64,000 bases of DNA, taken from Hymenolepis diminuta. Lineage: Eukaryota; Platyhelminthes; Cestoda; Cyclophyllidea; Hymenolepididae. The notes under the pieces are model-generated. The model saw only the letters and a program-made list of their open reading frames with translations. It was not told the origin of the DNA and ran no database searches. Positions 1 through 13,200 of this stretch are shown piece by piece. Position numbers and translations under genes: made by a program. The stretch's first letter is position 1; every line of letters begins with the position of its first letter. The stretch spans positions 337,550 through 401,549 of the forward strand of contig CAADRB010000014.1 of the NCBI GenBank assembly GCA_900708905.1. Reading direction: 5' to 3'.

Positions 1-2855
1 TCTTTTGAAGGTTAGTATTAACTGAAAAAAAGGTGACTGCAATAAAACTAGCGCCATCTATGTATTAGGCCCGGGACCTTTCAGCCCATGTGTTAACTCA
101 ATCTTCGAAATTATAAGGGTTCGCCTTCGTATATTCCTGTTAACAACGCCACTATCAGCTATCTGAGGCAGCAGACTTAACGATGTTGCATGCCTAACAG
201 CCAAAGTGCACTAAATGATCAATAAGTATGAAATATCGTGAACTTGAACTCGATCAGAAATATGAAATTTGAATCGTTGTGCATTGGTTTATGAAACAAT
301 GAGCTAAATCCCACATGAGAAATGAACAGTTCAATCATCCGAAATTCAAATAAGATAAGATTCTGAAATCATTATCCATTTCTACGACGAGTAGAAATAG
401 ATGTTTTTCAAGTTCAGATGCTTTCCCATGAATAAAACTCGTAACAATTTTTACTCTTTTGTGGAAATAGACAAACCGTACTGCAGGTAATAAGTGACTT
501 GGAACCACCATCAAAATTTACTGGCAAAATTTATGCCTATGATAGTTATTGAAATTAGGGTAGAAAATCTAACGGAAATTGAATTAGTATTAAGAAGAAT
601 TCTCCCGTTTCCATAAAGCTTCAAATTCACAGCTTTCACTAAACAAATCTATTGTTTTTTTAAGTTATCACGTTTTCCCTTTATGCAAGCTGGGATAAAT
701 TCTTATAGCTGGTGCTGCAGAAAATCACAAACTTTTAACATGCAGAAGGTGTATAATAGATACACGCGGTTGAGATCGTATATAGCTAATATGCCTGGCA
801 AAAAAGTAAATTTTAATCCAACTTTGATTTTGTTTTCATAATAAAAATTTATTTCATAGTAAAAATTAACACCATTTATAAATAACATATATTGGCAAAG
901 TTTCAGTAGTGATAGGTAAGAAAATAGTCTAATTTATCAGTGGGTACTAAATACTGTTAAGTTACATTTGAACGTCATTGGGATTTTCTACTAAAATATC
1001 CCAACTAATTTTATTAAATCACCAACTGAACGTGAATAAAAAACCAGTCTACTTGAAAACAAATAAATAACAGGAAAATATACAAAGAAATACTAAATCT
1101 TTCATCTTCTCCTTTCACTTTTGAATCTATATGTCGTCCTAACCAGCCTAAATACTTTCAATTAAAAATATTGGCCATAATCGAGGTACTAGGAAATCTT
1201 CCACTCTAGAAAAAAACTTAAATGGATGGCTCCCATTATTGTTCATCCTAAAAAATAAACGCTGATGATTGATTATTTCAAGACCACCTATTCAACTTAT
1301 TGAGCCTTCGCATTAACCAATTCGGTTCAAATTCTTCGTTGAGATCTTGTTGACAACCACTTCAGAATTCTATGTCACCATAGTAAGACGGCGAGGTGAT
1401 GAGAGCTCTGTTTTGCAATATTTTGGGCGGCATTCATGTAGCACTTTCTACTTCTAATTGACATGTCTGTGGTAGTAAGATAAAAATTGAAAATCTGCGG
1501 TGAATAAGGCCTCACCGCAGAGACGGTGCATCCAATTAAATGTCAAGACACAGGTCTCTACAGAGTAATAAAAATTATGGAATTACATTCGGAAAATCCA
1601 TTTAAAGATGTCCGAATTGAAAAATAAGACCTGCTTTGAATCTTACATTTAAGGTGTAGACGAAACCGAATCAAAGACATGCTTATCAATTCGAGAGACA
1701 GTAGCTTCATACTTTATTCCATTCAAATTGGGCAGGATTTACTTTTATTCATAAGATGATATCATTAATATATCCCATTGATTTCAATATGTGACACCAA
1801 AAAGTATAAAACCCAAAATAAATTTAGGTACTTAATAATATAACAGAGCAAGCTCAGCCAAGTCAAGCATTTTAGTAATCTCAGCTCTACTCTGCTGAGA
1901 TTATGTTGGTGCTTTATATCATGTAAGACAATCCACCTTTTCCAATCTATTGAGGAAATAAAGTTAGGGTGAAATTTTAAGATCGACAGTCATGCTTAAA
2001 CAGCCAGTCAATAAGAATTGGACATCGTAAACAAGAATTCGCTCAGTAAAGCGGATGATGATTATGAAATTTGGATTTTTGGCAATGAACCACGAATCCA
2101 AAAATCAAATGAAGACTCTTTAACTCAATTCTCAACATTTCTTCGATCCTTTCCTCTTTAGTATTTATTGATCTTGGTGATAACTGATTTCGGTTGCTTT
2201 CTGACGGTGGAAAATTATATATTTTTTGTCTTGCTGTGGGCCTGATGATAACACAATAACCATAATTCAAAACTTCAACCTCTGCATTTGATCCCAGTTA
2301 TTTATAAAGTGAAAAAATATTGAACATGCTCCCTCTCCATTTCTTAAAGAAGTCAACTTAAACTTCAGATATCTTAGCCGTTTTGACTTAACAGCCAATT
2401 GGAAAACGACAGCCAAAATTGACGATTGACAAAAGTAGAAGGGGAAATACAATTTAGTTAAGTCATTCTTTATGAAAAGAGGTCCGATGGGGTTTGATGG
2501 GCATTTATAAAAAGTTTAATAATGCTTATGTCACAATTATAGCCCAGTATTTTGCTAAAAAATACAATTTCAATTAACAACAGATAGAATGAGTCTTATT
2601 TAGGACGATTATAGTGATTGGAAGATTATTGATTTATAATTTAAGCTAATTGTAGAGCCACAAATTTTGCAACTCCGATCGGTACTGAAGAGGTGGCCGA
2701 GATATGACCAAATGCAAAGTGTGATCTAGGATTAGAGATTATCGATCGGTAAGTTACAGTTAATTAAACAGTTAAATTGATTTATTACATTGAATAAATG
2801 CGCAGAAAATATCAATACCTCGAATCTTTAAAGAGTAAAAAAGTAAATTACTTAC
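1..2855. other. Intron (or further) sequence of the GalNAc-transferase gene; no exon recognised
   Basis: This lies downstream of the GTAAGT donor at 2855-2851 on the minus strand. I found no segment resembling the next catalytic part of the enzyme on the minus strand, so the following intron exceeds 2.8 kb. The only structured element noticed is a perfect 10-base inverted repeat at 1494-1503/1512-1521. Confidence 0.6.
1494..1521. repeat. Perfect 10-bp inverted repeat with 8-base loop
   Basis: TCTGCGGTGA at 1494-1503 is exactly complementary to TCACCGCAGA at 1512-1521, with ATAAGGCC as the loop. The patch is more GC-rich than its surroundings. No poly-U run or adjoining gene gives it a role. 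Confidence 0.6.
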
Positions 2856-5800
2856 GAATCATGCCGAACGTCAGGAAGGGATCGATTTACACTAATGAGA
2901 TCGCTTATAACCACATCAAATTGGTTGAGTGCAAATTTGGCTTTGGAGTCAGCCATGAGGTGAGCGGGTAGGCGCACAGCTTTTCCACCTTCTCCAAGAA
3001 GGGAGAGGGAACCGGCTCCACCAGCACCTCCATAACGGGAAAGTAGGACAGCTGCTTCTCTTACCAGAGCTACATGTTCCGAATTATCCTGATGATCCGA
3101 GGAATTCATCAAAGGTGATCTGACGTTCTGTTCATTCGCTAGAAAGGAGAAGACAAAATGGATGAATATCGAAGAGTATTTTCACCTTTTTCAACAGCAC
3201 ATTGTGGAAGTGCAAAATGAAATACCACGCCGCGAGTCAATCCTGAACCAAATATCAGCAATCCAACATAATAAATGTCATATAGCAAGAAAATGGAACA
3301 TATTAAATGCCATTAAATGATATTAATTAAAAATAATAGCCAATCAATTATTACTAGCTTATAATGATTTGCAATAAGAGATAAGTGTTTAGGTAGACAG
3401 TCTGATGATTCTGAAGAACAGATTAAATAAGGTTTCCTCATTCCTCTGATTCATTCATATCGCCACCATTTTATCTTTCTGAAAATATTCTTTAGTGCTA
3501 ATTCCTCACACCTGTTTGTATTTCCAAATGAGTATAATAGCACCTTAAGTAGTCATCAAAGTATATTGACTGACATTTAAGAGAAAACCAAGCAAATAAT
3601 TGTACGCATGATATCAGCAGTTCGATTTAAACTATTATTAAAGGAAACAATCCGATAAACGCACAGAAGAATGGTTGTTGAAGAGCCAACATCGAAAAAT
3701 ACATTTCTATCCAGAAGATACTTCTGCGGTAATACGAATATACCCCCGATCGAAAATGTATGTGAATTATAGCAATTTGAATATAATATCTGGACTTCTG
3801 ATAATAAACAGAGGCGTTCCTGTTTTGAGTGTACGGACTATTTTAGTAACCTGAGTGACTTATTCATTAGTGAACCAATGCTACAATTTAACATGAAGAA
3901 ATTTAAAAAGAGAGATAATTTCTAAGATAATAAATATCCACTATTTTCTTAACATTTTGTAATATTTAGAGAAAGTATCCTAAATAGTATAGCATGAGTG
4001 AGGGAAAACGGGTCAGTGATTCACTATTTAAGAACCTATTATTAACCATGTGACTGTAAACCGTGATTAATTGAAAGGATTTTATTTTATATTCGGAGCT
4101 AGAGTTTCAATAACTTCTAATTTCTTATGCAAGATATTGAGCTAAAAAATACCAAAAGTTGAATAAACATGAATATTATTAAAATAATCACAGTTTGATG
4201 TATTCGATAACGCATTTGACCGTTTTATTAACATCCAGATGTACACTTTCACCAGTTATCAAAATGACAGAAGTCCGACAAAAAAAAGGTCACAACTACA
4301 GTGTTTGTGTTTGGTCTGGAGATAATCAATTCCCGCAGGTTGTGTCTACGTCGTTCATCAGCTTTACTAACACCTGGGAGCACTTTACTACTGACAGCTT
4401 TGACAATTACTTGAGGCTAAAACAGTCTGGCGGTATTTTAATCCCCAAATATCAACAATCTGAAGACAACTTGTATTCCTATACAAATTTCTTGTTTGAT
4501 TAATAAGATGCCTTGAGTTAACTATATTCTACCTTAACCTCTTCTCTGTGAGTCTAAGTTAAGTGTAATCTAGCGATATCTCGTCGGCAGATTTATCATA
4601 GCAGCAGAAAACTAGCATTACTATCATCTCAACAGCATAGAAGAGTTATACTATACAAAACAGGCAAAATAGAAATAGGTTAAGAAAATGGTAATTAAGG
4701 AAAATCGGCATCAAGTGCAACGGTAATTTTCAGTCTAACTTAGCAGTCAAAAATATCTCAAGTCACGAAAGTCGTAAAAAAAGAAAATTTTAGATTTCAT
4801 GACCAAAATCCATAAACTTTGTCCTTTTTTCCTCCAATAATTTTAATTTTGATATCTCCCAATTCTCCTTATATACCGATATAAACTGATAGTTTTTCAT
4901 CAGATGGACTTAATAATTCGAACAGTTGACAAATGGGAAATATAAGTGAATTCAGAGGAACTGTCTCCAGTTCATTGCTTTAAATATCTTTCTTTGACGT
5001 ATCAAGGTGAGACGAAGTCAAAATAAGTTAATTGTTTGACCCACCAAATAAATTTTAAAATGAGAAAAATATTATTCAATAATCCTTGTATATGTTTTAT
5101 TGTTATTTGTTTTCAAACAATAAATGATATGAGTTAAGCCTCGATAATACTTGGAAGTTTGCATTCTACTGTTACTGCTCCTGTTTACCAACATTCATCA
5201 ATGGCAGATCATTCTTCTCCTCGGATGTGTCGATGAAAGCGAAACCCTTGACTTGGCATTATTTCTACTCATTACAAATTAAACCTCAGACATTTGTAAT
5301 ACACTATATGCACTTTCACATACATAATTATTTTGTAAACCTTATGTGCGTCAATGGCAATTGGTCACTGTGCACTGTCATCCCAAAAGTTCCCATCGGC
5401 GCACACCCAGTGAGCGAAATTACCAATTACATTGGTTAGGTCCGATTAATTTAAAGGGTTGCAGAATTCGAATCTTTTACCAAGGATTCTCCATGATGCC
5501 ACACTCCATACAAAATGAGCGTTGGAAAACGCTTTCCTAAATGGGCTTGGGAATTATTAATATTAACCTTATTTCTCACGAGATTCTAAACAATAACCTG
5601 AAATTTCGAAACTATCAGATCCTATCTGCATTTAGTAGAGTTCCATATGTCACAATAAATTGCAATATTCAAGTATTTCCTTATATTGATAAGAATTAAA
5701 AAGCTTTCAAACTCCAGCTGCAGATACACTTCTCTCTATATTCACCGGGGCATGGAAAACTCTCGGGATAGGAAATAGCTGAACAAATGCATACGCAATT

Positions 5801-7660
5801 GCAACACCATTAGCGTACAATAAAAATGATAATTAATAACGCAAACGGAGCTTTGCTAAAAAGTTTCCTGTTGAAATACCAGAAAGTACTGATTATGAGT
5901 CTTCATTAATGCTTACTCACACGGTAAAACCAAAAACAATTCTATTTATTAATAGTAATAACTACGAAACTCATCAAAAATTTGAAGACAATTCATATTC
6001 CTGCACAAAGTTCTTGTTTGATTAATAAGATGCCTTAGGTTAGCTGTATTCTACCCTAACCCTTTCTCTGTGAGTCTAAGTTAAGTGTAGTCTAACGATA
6101 TCTATTCGACGGATTTATCATAGCAACAGATGTAAGAAACTCAAAGTGTGCTACCCTCTTTATTCGTAAGCTTTAACCAGTCCGATAGGCACCAAACCCA
6201 TGACCTCTGACATAGAAGGCGTTAATGACTGAACCACCGGTGCACATTCTATTTATTAATAGATCGTACCAATAAAACAATTTAGACAAGCAGATGCATG
6301 GTCTTCAAATTTTTTAGCATATTTGGGTGCTTTCACCTTTGGTGTCTAATTTTTCGAAAGGCTTTGAAAGGTCAAGATTAGTTATAGAGATTAGTGACGA
6401 TGAACCTTCTATATTTTGCAATTTTCATAGCAATTTCGAGTAAGAATATTTCACTCGAGAGTTTGTATTTGGTGGCAAAATACAGAAGAGTGGTTGCATT
6501 GAGAATTTCCTCTTTGTGTATTCAGCAAGAAGTCTCATTAAACTAGCATAGCTCATTAGCGTTAGTATTAAAACTAAATGAGTAAATTTTCTTCTTAACT
6601 TCAAATTTTCTCCATTTTAGCAGAATTCAGTTTCCAAATAAAGATTGCCCTATAAGGTTCGACAATTTCTCTCCTAGATTTTGCGGAAAAATATAGCACG
6701 TTTAGTTTAGTTATTGTGGTGCATATTACAATTATCTTCACGTTGAATAAAAAAAGCCAAGCTGACTCAGATTAAGTGTCATTAAACATTTAAATCATAA
6801 AACGTATTAGTGAATACCGTAGGATGTTCAGTACCAGTTTAGGAAAAAAATAATTCACGTTTTAAAAATTACTAAACTTATAGAAAAAGTACAAAAAATA
6901 TTGGTATGTATCTACTATTAATTTCGGGGGAATGTAAATAGAATCGAAATTGAGATTTGCTTCAGCCAAGGAACTTCTGGAAGCACGATTATTAAAACAT
7001 TCCGAACTGTTTGACTTTCAAACCAAGTACGGTGAGAAATTGAGAATGATCTGTCTAATAGGATGCGACTCCCGATCATAAAGAAAAAAAATACCTAACT
7101 CTTACTTCCCAAAATCATCCTTTATTTCCCTTTTCTGCATCGGATTTTAAATAATATGCATCTGCATATGTTGCCCTCATTATATCGATTCTTCAGAGAA
7201 TTAGGGAGACGGGATACATAAAAGACAAAAGTGCGCATCAACTATTAGATCGGAGTCTTTGGTTGCGAAAAGCATCTAAGAGTAAGAGATGTTAGATTTC
7301 TATTAGCGATATTAAAGTATCCTTACATCTTGAACGAATAAGAATCACATTAAATGTCAGGATATTCGATTTACAAAAAAATACAAATTTTTGGTTGCTA
7401 TTAGATATATACTCCTCATCTGGATTCCTAATTTAAACATTAAAAATAATCAATGAAATTGTGAATCAATTTTAAAGAGCAGTAATATTTTATAGAATAT
7501 ATTCAAATGGAATGTAAATGAATTTAATTTTGAAGCAAATAAGAATGAGTCACTTACTGGGACTAATGAGATACTGTAAGAGGACGAATTGGACACAAAT
7601 CCAGAAGATGGACGTGAGGACGACAATTTTTAAAACAAGGCGTTTGTCAATAGACAGCAT
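2856..7660 (-). CDS. Polypeptide N-acetylgalactosaminyltransferase, 5' part (exons 1-2; gene runs off the left edge)
   Basis: Enzymes of this family start mucin-type O-glycosylation, moving GalNAc from UDP-GalNAc to Ser/Thr in the Golgi. Two exons are visible: 7660-7558 (34 codons plus 1 base) and 3138-2856 (283 bases). Exon 1 has a short basic cytoplasmic tail (MLSIDKR) and one hydrophobic segment at about residues 8-31, a type II signal anchor, then a GTAAGT donor. Exon 2 follows a strong acceptor (TCTCCTTTCTAG), joins in phase (A plus CG makes Thr35) and ends at a GTAAGT donor. It encodes a short stem with a Gly/Ala-rich stretch (YGGAGGAG, about 70-77), then GEGGKAV and LISVNRSLPDVR (about 115-126), the hallmark that opens the family's catalytic region. 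The UDP-binding, DxH and lectin parts are missing and must lie beyond position 1. The family call is firm; which paralogue cannot be decided. The gene is divergent from the SKI3-like gene. Confidence 0.85.
4449..4608. repeat. Dispersed repeat R1, copy a
   Basis: This is about 160 bases, direct-repeated at 5972-6130. The shared core includes TTCTTGTTTGATTAATAAG, then TCTCTGTGAGTCTAAGTTAA and GATTTATCATAGCA, with scattered substitutions and small indels (well over 80 % identical by eye). Both copies sit in the same intron 1.5 kb apart. Confidence 0.8.
5384..5560 (+). repeat. SINE body, 5'-truncated copy
   Basis: It shares an ordered set of blocks with 12490-12632 (minus) and 16415-16612 (plus): CATCGGCGCACACCCAGTGAG, then GCAGAATTCGAATCTTTTACC, then GGAAAACGC.TTCCTAAATGG. 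The tRNA-like head seen in the other copies is absent here. Confidence 0.6.
5972..6130. repeat. Dispersed repeat R1, copy b
   Basis: This is a direct repeat of 4449-4608 in the same orientation. It ends about 50 bases before a minus-strand tRNA-like SINE head at 6178-6247, so on the minus strand R1 follows that head. Confidence 0.8.
6178..6247 (-). repeat. tRNA-like SINE head
   Basis: Read on the minus strand it starts GTGCACCGGTGGTTCAGTCA, with an A-box-like TGGTTCAGTCA. About 30 bases on comes AGAGGTCATGGGTTTGG, resembling a B box. The same AGAGGTCATG block occurs at the same place in the copy at 12490-12632. The 3' body differs from the other copies; repeat R1b follows instead. Confidence 0.55.
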
Positions 7661-7663
7661 GGT

Positions 7664-7680
7664 CTGAATAGTAAAGAGAA
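7664..7680 (-). promoter_or_regulatory. 3' splice acceptor just upstream of the GalNAc-transferase start codon
   Basis: Read on the minus strand, TTCTCTTTACTATTCAG ends 3 bases before the ATG at 7660 (CAG, ACC, ATG). It is pyrimidine-rich with a canonical AG. It is either the acceptor of a 5'-UTR intron or a spliced-leader trans-splice site, which flatworms use. No upstream exon was recognised. Confidence 0.5.
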
Positions 7681-10198
7681 AAGTGTCGTAATAGACAAAT
7701 AAAACAACAGTAAAGTTAAGTCAATGTCTTGTGAAAACGATTAACCAACAGTTTACAATAAAGAAAACAAAATGAATTTAAGAACGTGACGCTATAACAT
7801 CAAAGTTTAAGAGATATATTGATAAATGCATAACTGACGATCAACACCATTGTAAGAAATGTATTAATTTCATTATAAACAAATATTTTAATAGATAATG
7901 ACCTCCTAATAAGAAAATTTTTATACAGCATTTGGAAGAATGAGCGTAGAATACACATTCATTAAATATATTTGCGTAATCACTACACTATATAATTACC
8001 AAACAGGAAAATATGAAAAATAAAAAGTAAATGAAATCAGAGACGCGTTTAAAAACTATACAGCCAGGAAAAGTTTGCAGCATTCGCCAAGATAACATAC
8101 GACCGCAAAGATAAGTATTACCTGCCCTCTTTGGAAAAAGGAACGACCTTACGAAGTGACCTTTATTCAACTGACCACATAAACAACGTATTTATGAACG
8201 TTGATTTTCCATTAAGAAAAAATTCTCTTACTTTGTATTTTAAATATTTATCCCCTATTGTTTCACTCCCATTTATATTCATGTCAATTTATTTTACCAT
8301 CGTAAATCACGAAAATAAAATATGTATATTTCCGTTAACATAAATAAATAATTGACGAAAACAAAAATTTACTTAATTTTATTGCTTTTTTTACTATTAA
8401 AAGTATTTTATTTATATGATTTATCACAAAATGCGTTACTAGGCGGCACCCGTGACACTTTTATACATATTCAATTTAGGTATCCTTTAACTACGCACTC
8501 GAATGTAATTAATTCATATTAATTAACATCTAAAACTGATTCCTTAAATGAAATGTGGCCCTTTCATACTAACATTTAATGAAACCGTTGAAAATTAAAA
8601 GAATACATTAAATGCCTTCACCCGAATTTGTTTTATTTTGTAATGAAATATAGAACACATCATTTTTTTATAAAATGGATTTATAATTGCAATGCTAAAT
8701 TAAAAAGTTCAAATGGACCATCGTAGACAACAAACAGTAGTGAAATATAATGCTTCTTCAAATGTTATTACCAAAATTTCCGAGAGTAAAATAATTTTAA
8801 ACACTTAATAGATTTTAATACATGTTCATTTCACTTTGAAATACTATTATATCTTAGTAAACCTTACGTCTAATTGCGCTTCTGCATATTGCCTAATAAA
8901 TTAAATCGAATTGGGCATAGGAACATATTACCAAATCAATGAATTTATCAACAGTGCTGTAGATAGCAGATGCCAATCAAAGTCTGCCAATTAGAAACAA
9001 TAAGTTCTGGACGATATTAGCTGTTTGGAAATTCTCCGCCGTGTATGAAGTAATCGAGCTCGTGATACCTATAATCTTCATTCCAGTTAGGTTGAAAAAA
9101 AACCTGTTCTTACTTTTTTGATATCATTCAACTCGTATATTAGAGAGAAGAAAGAGATTTGGAAAAAAATGTCCCATGCTCTAACCAGACAAAAGCCAAC
9201 CCGGAAATCTGTAAAAGAAACAACAGTGTATCGCGATTTTGACAACATGGATACACTATTAGCTATCTCCTTCTAATAACTATTTTCTTTGCAACAGCCG
9301 AAGAGAGAATATAGAACTGCTGAATGATGATGTCATTTAGTGGAGATGTATATAATTACTTGAAACGTGAGAGTTAGTTGTGCATATTAGAGACCATTTG
9401 TTAATGCATGGATGTGGTACATGTAAAGTTGCTTACAAAGAGGCACAAGTTTACATTTAAGTAAAATGAGAAAGCAATGACTCAAAGTATGGTAGAGACA
9501 TTTGCATATGAGACAAGTGCCCCAATAAACATGATATACGTCAATACACCTGCGTGCTCGGCTGAGATATGGTGTCCCAAAGTACGTTTGAAGAGTATAA
9601 GAAAGTATTTTATCCAAGTTCATACTCGAAATAAGAAAACACACTGGTATGTGGGGAATCATCAGTGATCTAACAATTCGAAAACTGTCGAAGTTCAACC
9701 ACCATATATAGTGCATCATGGATCATTGGATGTAGCTGGGTAGTAATAGTTCTTTCAAATAAAAAATAATTGAAGTTCGCTTTGCCAGTACTTCAATTAA
9801 ATCGAATTTATCGAAAAAAGAACATTACTTTTCAAATTTTCTCATGTTTGAGTACTTAATAAGATAACAGGAAAATTTGATAAAGGTAAATCAGAAATAA
9901 TATAATGGTGATTATCTATGGCTTCAATGCAAAGAGACTTGATCACAAAAATTAGAAGCTATTTTACTTCAAACATCGCATTGCAGAATCTCTAAATTAT
10001 GGATCTCACTTTCATAGTTTAGTCCTTGAATTATTTACAAAAATGTCCGCAACGAATGACCTAAGATTTTTGGCAAACAAAATGCAATAGGGTTCCTCAT
10101 TAAATTTTGCAACTACTCATTAAATAGTTCAAATTTATATTCAAATTATAGTCTTGACACCAATTCAGCTACTACAGTTAAGGTCATAAAATTTCTAG
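7681..10198. other. Intergenic spacer between two divergent genes
   Basis: About 2.5 kb separate the start codons of the GalNAc-transferase (minus) and the SKI3-like gene (plus). Both promoters should lie here, but no convincing core element was found. The open frames at 8131-8343, 9387-9719 and 9477-9668 overlap on opposite strands and have no recognised domain. Confidence 0.6.
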
Positions 10199-10215
10199 CC
10201 CACTCTCTCACCTAG
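10199..10215 (+). promoter_or_regulatory. 3' splice acceptor directly abutting the SKI3-like start codon
   Basis: CCCACTCTCTCACCTAG ends at 10215 and the ATG begins at 10216. The pyrimidine tract and CTAG make a strong acceptor. Because the coding sequence starts at the very next base, this looks like a spliced-leader trans-splice site or the end of a 5'-UTR intron. Confidence 0.55.
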
Positions 10216-13200
10216 ATGGGTATTAATGTTAAAGAATGCATAAAAAATGCTAAGGAGTCATTTCAGAAATGCGACTATGAGAAATGTTTGGAAGTTCTCA
10301 AGGTTATTTATTCTAATGTCAAACTATCAAAGTCACGGATTTCCAAATTTACACTAATTTTCATTACTTACAGCCAGTCTTTGAGGAAGAAGAGGGCAAT
10401 AAAAATATTACCTGTCTTCTTCTAGCATCTGCTTGCTATAATAATCTCGATAAGGAGGACAAAGCTGTGGATATGGTGCACAAGGTCCTTATGCTCGATA
10501 ACAAGAACGTTCAGGCCTGGCTTGTAGGTTGTGTTCATTGAAGTTCTCTTTTCTTCTGTCGATTGATTATATTCTTTTTGATTTTCTCTAGGGTCTTTCT
10601 CAATTCTGTATGAAAAATACAGACCGTTTCTACATGCTTGCTGCGCAGTGCTTCTTGTTTCTTGTCCCACACTATACTAGGTTGATTTTTCTATTTTACG
10701 TTTAATATTGTATCTTTAGTGAAAAGAATGCAAGGAAACATATTGAATGCTTATCAAATTTACTTCAAGTCATGGTTTGCTATCGGCTAGAGGTGGGTCA
10801 TTTTACCAATAAGTATATTTTTTGTATCGACTGACACTTTAGATTTTTATTTCTAGCTTCCTATTGGTTTACAACCTCTGAAGGATATTTGCAATGCAGT
10901 TCTTGCTGGAGATAATGCTAATCCATATGCACTTGAGGCGAGACTTCGACTTATGGTTGAATCGGCAATATGTGAGCTTTTTTGCAACTTTAACATGATC
11001 TTATTCTTATTAGCCATCATCCTTGTAGGCATTGCGGCATGTTAGCAAAGTTTGTGCCAAACTAGTCTGTTTTCATTTGTTTTAGTTAGTTTTGGTTGCA
11101 CGTTGGTCTTAACGCTGGTCTATGTTTCCTACCAAGCATTCTGAAACACTGATATATCTTCCTAATAATCTCTTGATCAATATTCGCTAGAAGTTGATAA
11201 TTATGATATTGTTATCGTTTCATTTTAATATTTGAAATTCATGCGGGAATTTCGTGCATTCATAGTAATCTCTTGTTTTAAAGCCTCCAATAACTGAGCT
11301 TTTCTTTTTTGTAAATAGACTATGAAATTTCTCGAAATGAATTTTAAGCAAATTTTTCACACATAGTAAAAGATTATCAGACACTCTTCATGCTCTGTAA
11401 TGGAAGATTATTTTGAACGATTACTCTTGAAGGGTTTCTCAATATTATTTTCGAAATTATTTTTATGTTCGGATGTTTGCTTAAACTGAGTGCAATCACT
11501 GCATTCTATCCCTACGTGGCAAAAAACGCAACTACACGATGTCGTATTTTACTCACTTTTGTATCCTGGCGAACCGTATATTTTGTCTGTGTTATTCCAC
11601 ACATGGAGTTCAAACTCCCGTTTCTCTCGCTCTCTTTGTCTTTCTCTCTTTCCCTCCATTTATATTCCTCTCTCACTTCCTCGAGTTTCAATTGCTGTTG
11701 TTTAGTATGATTTGGTCTTTTCTCAATTCATGGAATTGATTTGGGAAAGCTTGTTGTCCGTTGTTAACAGTAACCATTAGTGATATTCATTAGCTAATGC
11801 TTTCTCTAACCGACACACATGGATTCACTAATTTCGGTTTTATTAAACTATTTTCTTTGCATTTCAGTTTTCCCCTTCTCAGAAGACCTTGATTGCCCGG
11901 AGAGTTTTACCAACTCCTTTACTGGTCTCAATCTTGAGAGTGTTGATTTGGAATTGATGAATGATTACAAGGATCGGTTGAGTAAAGTTCTTACGCGTGG
12001 GAGTGTTACAGCTCAATTTACGCTGGCTCTTGCCGAATCCTTCTTGGATACTTGTCGGTTTCTGCAGACGGGAGATTATGAGAAGCTTCGAAAACCTTTG
12101 TCACGTCTTCAACGTCTGTCCAGAATTAAAGTTGACGAGCGATGGCAATCTCAAGGCTTCTTAGATGTGCACAGTATGCTCTTATTCTGCTTATTATTCA
12201 ATAGTGTATACGTGGAAAAAAATTAGAGTTGTGTTATCTTAAGGTCATATGATGAAACTATAAAATTACTTATTTTGATTGACAGTGTGAAATGACACAA
12301 TTTCTTGCGGATTGTTTCTGATTTCCTAATCATGAAAATGATAATAGTCGAAATTGATATTATTTTCTTTTATTTGGAAACGTTCAAGGATTCATTCATT
12401 AAACGATATTGATGACGGAGAAGTTTAATAATAGTAATAATTTACAAGCCTGTTTAGAATAATCTTTTTTAACGCTCATCTTGGTTTAGAGGGTGGGAAA
12501 ATTGGATTCTGTCATCCAGTGCGGTTTGCCATTCCACTCACTGGGCATGCACCGATGGACATTGAGCTCATGACCTCTGATTTTGCAGACGAGCACGTTA
12601 GCCTCTGTGCCACTAGGGCATATACGTCCCTTTAACGGAACTCCAAACTTATAATGCGTTTTCATGCAGTGATTATCATTTGACTGAAAAATGTTCAAAC
12701 TTGGCAGTTGGTTACTTAATCAGGTCTTTTATATTATTACAGGTGCAATTCCGTTACTCATTGGGCAATTATTTTACTACTTACATATTAATTGGAACTA
12801 AAAGTTAAGGCCATTGAATATAGAATACAAAGAGGAAGTAGGCATCTGTTAGAGATGTTGCTGGTTAGTAATTGGCACTAGTTCCGGAGGAAGATGTAGC
12901 AGTAAGAGTTAGTAGCTGAAGGTGGTTCGACCGCTGTAGAAAGGGGCCGGTTGTCGGAGCTGGCCACGTGGTTGAAAATGGCAGCTGATAAATTACTATG
13001 ACATATTGGTAAACGTAAGGCAATTAAGAGGTCAACAAGCGAAGGTGGAGGAGTTATATCCTTTCAACATATCTGAGCCTCAACGTCAAAGATGGTATAT
13101 GAGTAATCGCGCAAGTATCTACTTTTTAATATTTGGTTAATGCATTAATATGCTTATTTCACAACCATCTCTAAAGTATTCTACTTTTTAAGTGTACTTT

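Larger units (their letters stand above)
3139..7557 (-). other. Intron 1 of the GalNAc-transferase gene (4.4 kb)
   Basis: This intron is bounded by GTAAGT (minus, 7557-7552) and AG at 3140-3139. It holds two copies of direct repeat R1 (4449-4608, 5972-6130), a SINE body (5384-5560), a SINE head (6178-6247) and a plus-strand open frame at 4195-4503. The frame ends inside R1 and shows no recognised domain, so I treat it as repeat-derived. I saw nothing else. Confidence 0.7.

Noticed and set aside
4195..4503. A 102-codon plus-strand open frame in the GalNAc-transferase intron
   Set aside because: Its 3' part lies in repeat R1, no domain is seen, and there is no promoter or splice context.
9387..9719. 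A 110-codon minus-strand frame with an overlapping plus-strand frame
   Set aside because: Overlapping frames on both strands, no recognised motif, low-complexity residue use.
11465..11739. Three overlapping Ser/Phe/Leu-rich frames
   Set aside because: Produced by a CT-rich tract inside intron 5 of the SKI3-like gene; they lack splice phase with its exons.
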